64,000 bases of DNA, from assembly GCF_003932855.1 (NCBI RefSeq), contig NZ_RQYZ01000013.1, positions 1 to 64,000 of the forward strand, in the 5' to 3' direction. Both the position numbers and the translations under genes were made by a program. Shown in pieces: positions 51,896 through 60,670 of the stretch. Numbering within the stretch: the stretch's first letter is position 1; each line of letters opens with the position of its first letter. Source of the stretch: Tessaracoccus sp. OH4464_COT-324. GTDB taxonomy: Bacteria > Actinomycetota > Actinomycetes > Propionibacteriales > Propionibacteriaceae. A model generated the notes under the pieces. The model was not told where the DNA came from. It saw only the letters and a program-made list of their open reading frames with translations, and made no database searches.

Positions 51896-54800
51896 TGCTG
51901 CCCCTCCTCATCCACCGGCGGCCGGTAGGCGGCCTGGACGAGCCCCTTGAAGGTGCGGGTGACGAGCGTGCCCCGGCCGGGCGGCATCCGGCTGCCGACG
52001 ACATCGCCGAACAGCTTGCCCTCGTCCTTCGAGCCCGACATCACAAGTCCGGGGCTGATCTGCTCACGCATCTTCGCGATGATCGGGTCGCCGAACACCG
52101 AGCGCGAGGCGCCGCCGGAGGAGCGCGCGACGATGATGTGCAGGCCGATGTCGCCGGCCTGATTCACCAGGTCCGCGAAGGCCGCCAGCGGGTTGCCGGA
52201 AGGGGTCGCCACCAGCTCATAGTCGTCGACCACGACGAACACCTCGCCGCCGGTCCACCAGGAGCGGTCACGCAGCTGCTGCTGGGTCACGTCGGGCCCG
52301 GGCAGGCGACGGCGCAGCGCCTCGGCCAGCTGACGCAGATTGTCGGTGGCTGCGGAGGCCGAGGCGTAGTAGCCGATGACATGCTCCGAGTCGAGCTCGC
52401 CGAGCAGCGTGCGCCGGTAGTCGACGATCGCGATCTTGGCTTCCTTCGGGGTGTAGCGCGCGACGATGCCGTGCACCAGGGTCCGCAGGATGGTGGTCTT
52501 GCCACACTCCGGCCCACCGATGATCGCCAGGTGCGCATCGTGGCGCGGATCCAGGAAGACCGGTTCGAGCTCCAGTTCGTCGATGGCCCAAGGGATCCGA
52601 CGGTCTTCCGGGTCGTGCGTGATCTGCGGCAGATCCTTGTGGCTGAACATCTCCGGCAGCATGCGAACCTCGGCGGCGCGCGGGCCCTTCCAGGCCCGGT
52701 TGACCAGCTCGATGAAGCCCTTCTGGCCGACGCTGACATCGTCGGCGCTCTCGACGGAGTCGACACGCGGCAGGCCGATCAGGGTGTGCAGGCCACCTTC
52801 GGTGATGCCGCGACCGGGGCGGTTCGCGGGGATGATGCCTTGAACCTTCCGGTCAATTTCCGAATCGAAGGGATCGCCGAGCTTCAGCTCGATGCGGCTC
52901 TGCAGCATGTCCTTCGTCGCCGCGCGGATCTCCGACCACTTGGCCGCGCTGACCCACACGTGGATACCGAAACCCAGGCCGCCGGCAGCGAGCGCCTGCA
53001 CCTGCGGCTCCATCTCCTCGAACTCAGTTTTCAGAGTGGCCCACCCGTCAATCACCAGGAACACGTCCGTCGGGAAGCGGTCGGGCGTGATTGTGCCGTC
53101 CGCACGCCCCCTGCGGTAGGTGGCCATGGAATCGATCCCCAACTCCGCGAATTGCTGCTCGCGGCGGCCACGGAGGCTGGTCAGCTCCGCGACGGTGCGT
53201 CGCACCCGGTCGATGTCGAGGCGGCCGGTGACGGAGCCAACATGCGCCAGTTCACGCATCGACATCAGGCCGCCGCCGCCGAAGTCGAGGCAGTAGAAGC
53301 CCACTTCCTTCGGGGTGTGGGTGAGCGAGAGGCCTGCGATGGCCGCGCGCAGCGCCATCGACTTGCCCGACTGCGGGCCGCCGACGACACCGAGGTTGCC
53401 GCCTGCGCCGGAGAAGTCCATCCACCACGGGTCCCGCCGCTGGTGGCGCGGCCGGTCGATGATGCCGACCGGGGCGCGCAGCTTGGCCAGCCAGGACCGC
53501 TCCGCAGCCTGCAGTCCCCGCTCGCTCTCCTCCAGGTCGTTGAGCAGCTGGTCCATCGTCGGGGGCTCGTTCAGGGGAGGCAGCCACACCTGGTGCGCCG
53601 GCCAGCCGTGGCCTTTGAGGCGGCTGACGCAGATGGAGAGCAGCGTCTCCTCCTCTTCGTCCTCCTCCGGCTCCACGATGACGTCTGGCTGTATGGGGGC
53701 CCCCGGGTCGGCGGAGTCGACGCGCACCGCCTCGGGCTCCGGCGGGACCACCGGGATCACGTAGTCGGCGGTGAACTCCAGCGCGGGCGGCGTCCAGGCC
53801 CGGCTGACCACGCGCGCCACCTCGTCCATCGGCTGTTGGTTGGATTGTGTGACCGTGGTCGTGCCGTGCCAGGGGCCCGAAACGTAGGCTGCCTTGAAGC
53901 GGGTCATGCCCGTGGTGTCGAACTTCAGATAGCCGTTGCCGGGCGGGGTAGGCAACTCGTAAGCGTCGGGGACGCCGATGACGGTGCGGGATTCCGCCGG
54001 CGAGAAGGTACGCAGCGCGATGCGGTAGGACAGGAACGTGTCCAGGCCGCGCAGTTTGTTCTCCTCCAATCGCTGCGACGCGAGCAGCTGGTGGACCGCG
54101 ATCGACCGTCCGACGCGTCCGATCTGCACGAACAGATCGATGAACTCGGGGCGCGCGCTCAGCAGCTCGGAGAACTCGTCGACGACGATCAGGAGGCTCG
54201 GCATCGGGGGAATGTCCGCGCCAGCCTGCCGGGCGTTCTCGTAGTCTTCGCGGTTCTTAAAGTTGCCCGCGGCGCGCAGTACCTCCATGCGGCGGTCGAG
54301 CTCGCCGCCGATGGCGTCCTGCATACGGTCAACGAGGCTAAGCTCGCCTTCCAGGTTGGTGATGACCGCCGAGACGTGCGGCAACTCCTCCAAGCCAAGG
54401 AACGTGGCGCCACCCTTGAAGTCGACGAGGATGAAGTTCAGCTGTTCGGTGGAGTGGGTCATGGCGAGGCCGAGCACCAGGGTGCGGAGGAACTCTGATT
54501 TGCCCGAGCCGGTGGCGCCGATGCAGATGCCGTGCGGGCCCATGCCACCCTGGGCGGACTCCTTGATGTCCAGTTCGACGGGGGTGCCGTCGTCGGCGGT
54601 ACCGAAGGGGATGCGCAAGTGGTTGCGCAGCGGTCGGGGCCGCCAGGCGGTGCGCGGGTCGAGGGTCAGCGGATCACCGGCCCCCAACATCGCCGGGTAA
54701 TCCTTGGGCGGCTCGAACACCACCTCAGCGGGCTCGCCGTCGTCGGCGGACACCAGCGAGGGCATCCGGTAGGGCGACATCGCACGGGCCAGCATCTCGA

Positions 54801-55971
54801 CGTAGAGCCGCTTGGTCTGGTCAGGCCGGCCGAAGCCCGTGGTGGCGTGCTGGATCTTGGACGTGCGCCGGTGCAGCACCACGCTGTCCTCCTGAACCAG
54901 GAAGTATGCCACGCCGATCTCCATGGAACGGGGCAGGTTGCGCTCGCCGGTGAGATGCACGCTCACGGCCCGGGTGGTGGGGGTGACGAACTGCTGCGCG
55001 TTCACCCCATCGACGCCATCGGAGAGGATCACCATCAGCGACGGCGGCGCGTCCGCCGCCTGAGCGGAGGTGCCCAGCTGGCTGATCTCGGAGGCCCCGG
55101 TGGCGAACATGCGCACACTGCCCACCCCGTCAACCTCCGTGGGGTGCTGAAGGTGGGGCAACCACTTCACCCACTGCCAGTCCTCCTGGCGCTCCTTGCT
55201 TGCGGCCACCATCAACGCGACGTCCGTGGGCGCGTGCCAGGTGACGAGTTGCGCCACCATCGAGTACGCCATGCGTCGGCAGACCTCCTCGTCACCCACG
55301 AGCCGAATGGCGTGGAAGCCACGGAGGTCGACGGACAGCGGCACCGACTGGATCAACCGGTGGGTGCGGATGAAGCGGCGTAGGGCGCCTGTGGTGAGGG
55401 GCTCCAGGTCTTCGATGGGTTGGGACTCCGGCGGCGTGATGCGCTTCGCGGACTGCTGCAGACCCACGGAGATCCGCACCGAGGCGAAATCCTCGGTGTC
55501 GGGGCGGCGCTCCCACATCCGCATACCGCCGACCACTGTCCACAGTGACTCCGGTTCCGGGTGACGGTAGGCGACGGAGGCCCGCTGCTCATCAGCGGTT
55601 TTGGAGAAGTTGCGTCGGGTCTGGGCGAGGTAACGGAAGTACTCGCGACGGTTGGCGTCCAGCTGGGCGGACTGGTCGTCGTTCTGGCGGCCAGTCTGGG
55701 TCAGCATCATGCCCATCATGGAGACCGCATAGAGACCCATGATGATGGGGCGCAGCACGTTGGAACCGCCCATGCCCGCAGTGAAGCCGCCGAACATCAT
55801 GAGGCCCATGGCCAGCATGCCTGCCGCCATCGGCAGCATGCGAAGCACCGCGCCGAACGGCTTGGACGGCGACGGCGGCGGGATTTCGGGCGGCGACTCC
55901 AGCAGCAGGTCACCGCGGGGCATCGCCGGTGGCGTTACCCGCTTCGGGCGATGGAAGGTGATGACACCCAT
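51892..55971 (-). CDS. eccC: EccC, type VII secretion FtsK/SpoIIIE ATPase (single chain)
   Basis: The motor of the ESX system, 1359 residues in one chain (the EccCa-EccCb split of mycobacterial ESX-1 is absent). Two helices at about 45-95 anchor it. Three ATPase domains follow with P-loops G-A-T-G-S-G-K-S (about 485), G-G-P-Q-S-G-K-S (about 865) and G-G-P-E-C-G-K-T (about 1157), and Walker B strands L-L-I-V-V-D-E, F-L-V-I-D-G and V-F-V-V-V-D-D. The second domain keeps D-G instead of D-E, as is common in the degenerate domains. ATG 55971 has GGAGGA nine bases upstream and is preferred to a TTG three codons earlier. Substrate tails such as Y-x-x-x-E bind its last domain. Confidence 0.97.
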   Translation of the reverse strand: MGVITFHRPKRVTPPAMPRGDLLLESPPEIPPPSPSKPFGAVLRMLPMAAGMLAMGLMMFGGFTAGMGGSNVLRPIIMGLYAVSMMGMMLTQTGRQNDDQSAQLDANRREYFRYLAQTRRNFSKTADEQRASVAYRHPEPESLWTVVGGMRMWERRPDTEDFASVRISVGLQQSAKRITPPESQPIEDLEPLTTGALRRFIRTHRLIQSVPLSVDLRGFHAIRLVGDEEVCRRMAYSMVAQLVTWHAPTDVALMVAASKERQEDWQWVKWLPHLQHPTEVDGVGSVRMFATGASEISQLGTSAQAADAPPSLMVILSDGVDGVNAQQFVTPTTRAVSVHLTGERNLPRSMEIGVAYFLVQEDSVVLHRRTSKIQHATTGFGRPDQTKRLYVEMLARAMSPYRMPSLVSADDGEPAEVVFEPPKDYPAMLGAGDPLTLDPRTAWRPRPLRNHLRIPFGTADDGTPVELDIKESAQGGMGPHGICIGATGSGKSEFLRTLVLGLAMTHSTEQLNFILVDFKGGATFLGLEELPHVSAVITNLEGELSLVDRMQDAIGGELDRRMEVLRAAGNFKNREDYENARQAGADIPPMPSLLIVVDEFSELLSARPEFIDLFVQIGRVGRSIAVHQLLASQRLEENKLRGLDTFLSYRIALRTFSPAESRTVIGVPDAYELPTPPGNGYLKFDTTGMTRFKAAYVSGPWHGTTTVTQSNQQPMDEVARVVSRAWTPPALEFTADYVIPVVPPEPEAVRVDSADPGAPIQPDVIVEPEEDEEEETLLSICVSRLKGHGWPAHQVWLPPLNEPPTMDQLLNDLEESERGLQAAERSWLAKLRAPVGIIDRPRHQRRDPWWMDFSGAGGNLGVVGGPQSGKSMALRAAIAGLSLTHTPKEVGFYCLDFGGGGLMSMRELAHVGSVTGRLDIDRVRRTVAELTSLRGRREQQFAELGIDSMATYRRGRADGTITPDRFPTDVFLVIDGWATLKTEFEEMEPQVQALAAGGLGFGIHVWVSAAKWSEIRAATKDMLQSRIELKLGDPFDSEIDRKVQGIIPANRPGRGITEGGLHTLIGLPRVDSVESADDVSVGQKGFIELVNRAWKGPRAAEVRMLPEMFSHKDLPQITHDPEDRRIPWAIDELELEPVFLDPRHDAHLAIIGGPECGKTTILRTLVHGIVARYTPKEAKIAIVDYRRTLLGELDSEHVIGYYASASAATDNLRQLAEALRRRLPGPDVTQQQLRDRSWWTGGEVFVVVDDYELVATPSGNPLAAFADLVNQAGDIGLHIIVARSSGGASRSVFGDPIIAKMREQISPGLVMSGSKDEGKLFGDVVGSRMPPGRGTLVTRTFKGLVQAAYRPPVDEEGQQ

Positions 55972-56072
55972 TGCTCTCAATCCTCCGAGGACACTTTCCG
56001 CGTCTAAACCTACTGCCCATTGCGGTCAGGAAGCATCTCTTCGCCGACAGCTGTGGAGTATTTTTCAGACGT

Positions 56073-56078
56073 TACGCT
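56073..56078 (+). promoter_or_regulatory. -10 element of a probable leaderless promoter
   Basis: TACGCT, six bases, GTG 56085, no ribosome site. Confidence 0.55.
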
Positions 56079-56084
56079 TAACTC

Positions 56085-56948
56085 GTGCGGCCAAACCCTT
56101 CCCCCTTCGCAATCGGCGTGCTTCTCCTGGTGCTCGGGGCGGTGTCAGTTCAGGCAGGGGCTGCACTCGGGGCCAGCGTCATCCCGGCGACCGGGGTGGC
56201 GGGCATCGTCGTAGTGCGCTACCTGGTTCAGGCTGCGGTGCACGTGCCGCTGGCTTGGAAGGGGCTAGCCTCGGCCCGGCTGCCGGATTGGCGCTGGGGG
56301 ATGCTCGTCGCCGTCCCGCTCATCGTGATGAACACCGCCATCTATCTCGCTTTCGAGCAGATGGGTGTGGGGCTCAGCGTGACGATCGAGCTACTGGGGC
56401 CGATCCTGCTCGCGGTGGTCACGGCCCGGAGTTGGCCGGGTTGGGTGGGCGCCTGCCTGGCAGCGATCGGGATGGTGCTGGTCACAGGGCCCACAGGTAG
56501 CGCGACACCTTTGGGCGTGTTCTGGGCGACGCTGGCGGCAGCTAGCTGGGCGGCCTACCTGGTGGCCGCTCGCGTCGCGGGGGCGCGGCTCAGCGGCTTG
56601 ACACCCACGGCGATGGCCAGCTTGCTCGGCTTAGTGGTGCTGCTGCCGACGGTGGCCTACCTTGGCGTGCCCGGCGAGTTGTCCTGGCCGGTGCTGCTCA
56701 CGGGGCTGGCGGCCGGAGTGGCGTCGTCGGCGGTGCCATACGCCTTCGACATCGTCGCACTCCGGAGGGTGCCGATGAACGTCGCGTCCACGATGATGAG
56801 TGTGAACCCGGTGATGGCGGTGCTGTTTGGCTGGTTGATCCTCGACGAGCGGTTGGGTCTGGCCGAGCTGGCGGGCTTGGGCGTGATCTGCGTGGCGAAT
56901 GTGCTGGTGGTGCGGGCAGCCAGCAGACAGAAAGCTGCCCGGTATTGA
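56085..56948 (+). CDS. EamA/RhtA-type drug/metabolite transporter
   Basis: A 287-residue protein with ten hydrophobic helices arranged as two EamA repeats, closest in feel to RhtA (threonine/homoserine exporter). Typical are T-I-E-L-L-G-P-I-L-L-A-V-V-T and the repeat-2 segment R-V-P-M-N-V-A-S-T-M-M-S-V-N-P-V-M-A. It exports small metabolites, substrate unknown. It stands between eccC and eccD without known ties to secretion, so it may be a passenger. GTG 56085 is probably leaderless. Confidence 0.88.
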   Translation: MRPNPSPFAIGVLLLVLGAVSVQAGAALGASVIPATGVAGIVVVRYLVQAAVHVPLAWKGLASARLPDWRWGMLVAVPLIVMNTAIYLAFEQMGVGLSVTIELLGPILLAVVTARSWPGWVGACLAAIGMVLVTGPTGSATPLGVFWATLAAASWAAYLVAARVAGARLSGLTPTAMASLLGLVVLLPTVAYLGVPGELSWPVLLTGLAAGVASSAVPYAFDIVALRRVPMNVASTMMSVNPVMAVLFGWLILDERLGLAELAGLGVICVANVLVVRAASRQKAARY

Positions 56949-56954
56949 TCACTT

Positions 56955-56981
56955 GGGGCTGGTTAGCTGTTCGTTAGCCCC
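56955..56981 (+). terminator. Weak hairpin after the EamA gene
   Basis: GGGGCT and AGCCCC pair around a 15-base loop, seven bases after the stop and just before the eccD promoter. No T-run. Confidence 0.25.
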
Positions 56982-56990
56982 TTGTGCAAC

Positions 56991-56996
56991 TAGGCT
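56991..56996 (+). promoter_or_regulatory. -10 element of eccD promoter
   Basis: TAGGCT with eight bases to GTG 57005. Leaderless or with a one- to two-base leader. Confidence 0.45.
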
Positions 56997-57004
56997 TGCT
57001 TCTC

Positions 57005-58417
57005 GTGAGTACCCCGATCCAAGAGGAAGACCTGACGCGCGTCACGATCATCTCGTCGATCCGACGCGTCGACCTGGCGCTGCCGGGCTCCGTGAGCCTG
57101 AGCGAGTTGCTGCCCAGTATGCTGAAGTTCGCGGGCATTGACGCCAACAGCCCGACGGACGCTGTACACGCCTGGGTGTTGCAGCGCTTCGGGCAGGATC
57201 CGTTCGACCTGTACTCCCCGATCAGCAAGCTGGGCATCCGTGACGGCGAGACCCTGCACCTACGGCAGCGGGAGAACGCGATGCCGGATGCCGCGTTCGA
57301 CGACGTGGTGGACGCGGTCGCGGGGGCCACGAATTCGCGGCCCTCCTGGACGCAGAACAACTCGCAGGTGATCGGCCTGATCTGCATGGCAATGATGCTG
57401 GTGTTCCCGCCGATCATCACGTTCGCCTCCGTGCTGGAGCAGGGTCGCCTGCTGCAAGCGTTGGTGTTGGCGGCAACGGGCATCATCGCATTCGGGGCGT
57501 TCGTCGCGGCGGTTTCGCTGGCTCGGGCCGCGAAGGAGGTGCCCACTGCGACGGTGCTGGCCTGGGTGAGCGTTGTGTTGGCGGGCTTGATGGGCTGGAA
57601 CCTGGCTTACGTGATCGCCGTCGACCCCGCGATGCACATCAACATCCTGATGTCCTCGTCGATGGTGCTGATCACGGCTGCAGCGAACGCGCTGGCCGCC
57701 CGGGTACACACGATGCCGCTGTTCGCAGCATCGCTGTTTGCTGGCATCATGCTCGTGTCCTCCTCGACAATGGCGCTGCAGTACGGTCACGACGAGAAAG
57801 TGGCCGCCGCGACGATGGCGGCGATGGCGCTGGCGACCACCTTCCTGCCCACACTGAGCTACCGCATCGCGGGCATCGCGCTACCAAACCTGCCGGTGAC
57901 CACTGAGGCGATGCTGGCTGACGAGACGCCGGTGCAGTCGGACATCGTGAGCCGGGCGCTGTTTGCCGACCGGCTGTTGGGCGGGATGCTGATGGGCACC
58001 TCGGCTGCGGCTACGGTGTCTGCGGCGATCACGATGACCGTACCCAGCTGGTCGGGGGTGCTGCTGTGCCTCTGCGTCGGTTTCGCTTTCCTGTTGCGCG
58101 CGCGGTCGTTCGTCGGCTTTACGCAGCGGCTGGCGCTGGTAGTGAGCGGTGGACTGATCACCAGCGTCGCAGCGTTCTCCATCGTGCTGGCGGCCACGCG
58201 CAGCTACGTCGGGTTGGGTGTACTGTTCGCGCTCACCCTGTTCCTTGGATATGTGTTCGCACACTATTCGGCCGCTTGGTATCGCAAGATCTTGTCTCCG
58301 ACGTGGGGCCGCTGGGGCGACATCCTGGAGTGGGTCGCGATCATCGGCCTTGTTCCCCTCACCCTTGGCGTGATGGACTTCTACACCTGGTTCCGCGGCC
58401 TGTTCAACTTCGGCTGA
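57005..58417 (+). CDS. eccD: EccD, type VII secretion membrane channel component
   Basis: A 470-residue protein with a cytoplasmic ubiquitin-like (YukD) domain (about 5-90: L-T-R-V-T-I-I-S-S then L-R-I-type strands) and eleven membrane helices from about 120 to the end. EccD lines the lipid-filled cavity of the ESX inner-membrane complex and packs beside EccB and EccC. GTG 57005 is chosen because the frame upstream has no ribosome site and the -10 TAGGCT is close. It is transcribed opposite to eccC and eccE and followed by a strong hairpin. Confidence 0.95.
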   Translation: MSTPIQEEDLTRVTIISSIRRVDLALPGSVSLSELLPSMLKFAGIDANSPTDAVHAWVLQRFGQDPFDLYSPISKLGIRDGETLHLRQRENAMPDAAFDDVVDAVAGATNSRPSWTQNNSQVIGLICMAMMLVFPPIITFASVLEQGRLLQALVLAATGIIAFGAFVAAVSLARAAKEVPTATVLAWVSVVLAGLMGWNLAYVIAVDPAMHINILMSSSMVLITAAANALAARVHTMPLFAASLFAGIMLVSSSTMALQYGHDEKVAAATMAAMALATTFLPTLSYRIAGIALPNLPVTTEAMLADETPVQSDIVSRALFADRLLGGMLMGTSAAATVSAAITMTVPSWSGVLLCLCVGFAFLLRARSFVGFTQRLALVVSGGLITSVAAFSIVLAATRSYVGLGVLFALTLFLGYVFAHYSAAWYRKILSPTWGRWGDILEWVAIIGLVPLTLGVMDFYTWFRGLFNFG

Positions 58418-58475
58418 TTGCCTTTGGCGACAGCGGGACCCCACCCACCTGGGTCTGCTAAGTCCGCCGTTGCGT

Positions 58476-58504
58476 CGGGGTCGGCTGAGCACCAGCCGAC
58501 CCCG
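58476..58504. terminator. Terminator hairpin between eccD and the eccE companion gene
   Basis: A perfect 12-bp stem (CGGGGTCGGCTG with its complement) and loop AGCAC. It is the main structure in the 303-base gap 58418-58720 between convergent genes, where I see no credible gene. It probably works in both directions. Confidence 0.65.
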
Positions 58505-58720
58505 AATGTCCTGCAGGATTCCTGTGCACTCTTGAGGAAACTGGCAGACGCACCGGCCTAAAGACCCGTTACCAACGGCGGACCCGGCGCGTTCCCAGGG
58601 CCTCTAACCAGCTGCTGAGGCACGCCCACATCCAACCTAAAGCCGCAGTCGGGCCAGCGCAGCCGGCGACGGCCAAGCACACCTTCGGCGCGCCGGAGCG
58701 GACACCGGACGCGCGGATGC

Positions 58721-59368
58721 TTAGCCGAACAGCAGCCGGTACTCGGTGGGGCTAGGCGGGATGACAACCCGGGCGAGCCTCCTGGCGCTAGCCAACACGA
58801 CTTCTGTCTCCATCAGGTCTGAGGCGGCCTTCACCTGGGAGGCGGGCAGGGCATAGGCGCGACGTAGGTTCTCGCCGGTCTTGCCGTCCAGGGGGGTGAC
58901 GATCGCCACCTCGGAGTTGCGCAGCTCGCCCACCGCGCCACTCGACGTCGGGTCACCGATGCGGGCAACCGCCTGCCAAGCGCCCAGCCGGTGCGTCGGG
59001 CCGACGGCCTCGTCGTCGTCGAGGATGAGGCTTGGCCGGAACGGCCTGCCCTGCCCCGGTACGTCCTCCAGGTCACGAAGCAGGTCGATGGTGCCGCCGC
59101 ACGAGCGGACGGTCTCGGCGAGGGCGAGCCACTGCCGATGGTCAGAAGAGACGACGCTCAGGTGGGCGCCGATGCACACCGCCCGGAACGCGATCAGCCA
59201 GCGCATGTACTCCGGCACCGCAAGGTACAGCCGGGTGGGCTCCTTACGGAACAGCCGCAGCGCGACGGGGCCGCCCGGCCCGCGGCCAAGCAGCAAGCCC
59301 GACGGGCCCGTGGACACCACGGGATCGAACTGTTCCCGGCCCGGCGGTAGCGCCTGGTAACTCTCCAT
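58721..59368 (-). CDS. Type VII secretion-associated protein of unknown family, coupled to eccE
   Basis: A 215-residue soluble protein, no signal or membrane segment, not recognised. It starts at ATG 59368, one base of which belongs to the eccE stop (TGATG), with AGGTGG upstream, so it is made with EccE. Its alternation of hydrophobic strands and helices and its position suggest a cytoplasmic or peripheral piece of the machine. It could correspond to a part fused to EccE in other species or be a system-specific chaperone. A 27-residue longer start exists but would overlap eccE by about 80 bases. It ends toward a strong hairpin. Confidence 0.65.
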   Translation of the reverse strand: MESYQALPPGREQFDPVVSTGPSGLLLGRGPGGPVALRLFRKEPTRLYLAVPEYMRWLIAFRAVCIGAHLSVVSSDHRQWLALAETVRSCGGTIDLLRDLEDVPGQGRPFRPSLILDDDEAVGPTHRLGAWQAVARIGDPTSSGAVGELRNSEVAIVTPLDGKTGENLRRAYALPASQVKAASDLMETEVVLASARRLARVVIPPSPTEYRLLFG

Positions 59369-60546
59369 CAGTCCACCTGCCTTCCTAGGGGCACCGTGGC
59401 CAGCAGGCCAGGCACCTGAGTTCCACCGCGCGGGCCGAGCCGCACCCACGGCGGGAGCAGCAGCTGCACGGCTTCATCCCCCTGCCCGGCCTGTTCGAGG
59501 TCGTTGGACACGAGCCGCACCGCGCCGCGCGCAGGCTCACCGGGCGAGACTGTGTACGAGGTGATCGCCATCATCACCGGGGCTGCGCACACGGCCTCCA
59601 GGAGCCGCTGGTAGCCGTCCGACGTGTTGCGGCCGAAGCTCTGCACCGCCCTGGACTCGTGCACGAGCGAGTCGACGATCAGGTTCTCCCAGTTCTCGAC
59701 GGTGCGCTGCTGCGCGGGCTCGGGACTGACGCCCGTGGCTTGCCCCAGGACATCAACGATCTCTTGCGGGCTGAGGGTCGACGTGCTCACACCTTGGCGC
59801 TTGAGCATCGCCTGCGCGCGGTGCAGGCCGAAGCGGAGCGTCGCGTAGACGCCCACCTGCCCGGTTCCGCGGCGGCCGACGGCCTCCAGGCACAGCCTCG
59901 GGTCGAGCCGCAGCGCCAGCCACGTACGGCGTACGGCTGGCGGGGGGAGGGCCCCGTCGAGGATCTCCTGGTACGAGTTGATGGCGGGTGACCCGGCGGG
60001 CAGCATGGCCCGGGTGGGGGCGCCCACGGTGAAGGTGATCACCTGGATGCCGGCGAACGTGACGTCGTCCTGCCGGGTGAGTTGCGCCAGTTCGTCGAGA
60101 TTCAGCAGGTTGCCGCGGTCCGAGAACAGCTGCAGGTCGGACTGAAGTTCGAGGATGCCCGTCCACGACCTGCCGTCGGCGACGATGCCGATCTCGCCGT
60201 CGTGAGCATCCTTGATCTTGGTTACCTCAAGCCTGGGCAGCCACTGTCCCAGCGGCACAAGATCCTGTGGTTGGTCGGGGAACTCAACAAATTCGCGCTG
60301 CCTCAACCGATAGGCGCGCCGGTTGCCCAGCGTGCGGGGCATCGTGCGACCGTTCACGGGCACGGTGAGCAGTAGCCCGGCGAGCAGGATCAACGCCCCA
60401 AGCACCGCAAACAACACATCCTGCATGGCAAACGCGACGCCCGCCGCGAGAATGATCACTTGCCAGAACACCACCAACGGCAGGTAGCGCGTGGAGCGTG
60501 CTCTTAGCGGCAGCTGCGCTTTCGCAACCGGTCCTGATTTCAGCAT
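59368..60546 (-). CDS. eccE: EccE, type VII secretion membrane protein
   Basis: A 392-residue protein with two adjacent membrane helices (about 20-65) and a large soluble domain, the layout of EccE, the peripheral component of the ESX complex. In its soluble part W-T-G-I-L-E-L and R-T-W-L-A-L-R-L-D-P are typical. ATG 60546 follows GAAGGG at a good distance, and the longer upstream frame is rejected because it runs through the eccB promoter. It is divergent from eccB with about 124 bases between and coupled to the gene at 58721. Confidence 0.88.
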   Translation of the reverse strand: MLKSGPVAKAQLPLRARSTRYLPLVVFWQVIILAAGVAFAMQDVLFAVLGALILLAGLLLTVPVNGRTMPRTLGNRRAYRLRQREFVEFPDQPQDLVPLGQWLPRLEVTKIKDAHDGEIGIVADGRSWTGILELQSDLQLFSDRGNLLNLDELAQLTRQDDVTFAGIQVITFTVGAPTRAMLPAGSPAINSYQEILDGALPPPAVRRTWLALRLDPRLCLEAVGRRGTGQVGVYATLRFGLHRAQAMLKRQGVSTSTLSPQEIVDVLGQATGVSPEPAQQRTVENWENLIVDSLVHESRAVQSFGRNTSDGYQRLLEAVCAAPVMMAITSYTVSPGEPARGAVRLVSNDLEQAGQGDEAVQLLLPPWVRLGPRGGTQVPGLLATVPLGRQVD

Positions 60547-60670
60547 GGTGTCCCTTCGCAGACCTTTCCTGCGTAACTTTAGAGGTTCTGACGCGCATTG
60601 CCTCCCCGAAGCGGCGCTTTGGTCCCAAATGCGGTCTAGGCTTGGCCTGCAAGACCAACGAGAGGCACAC

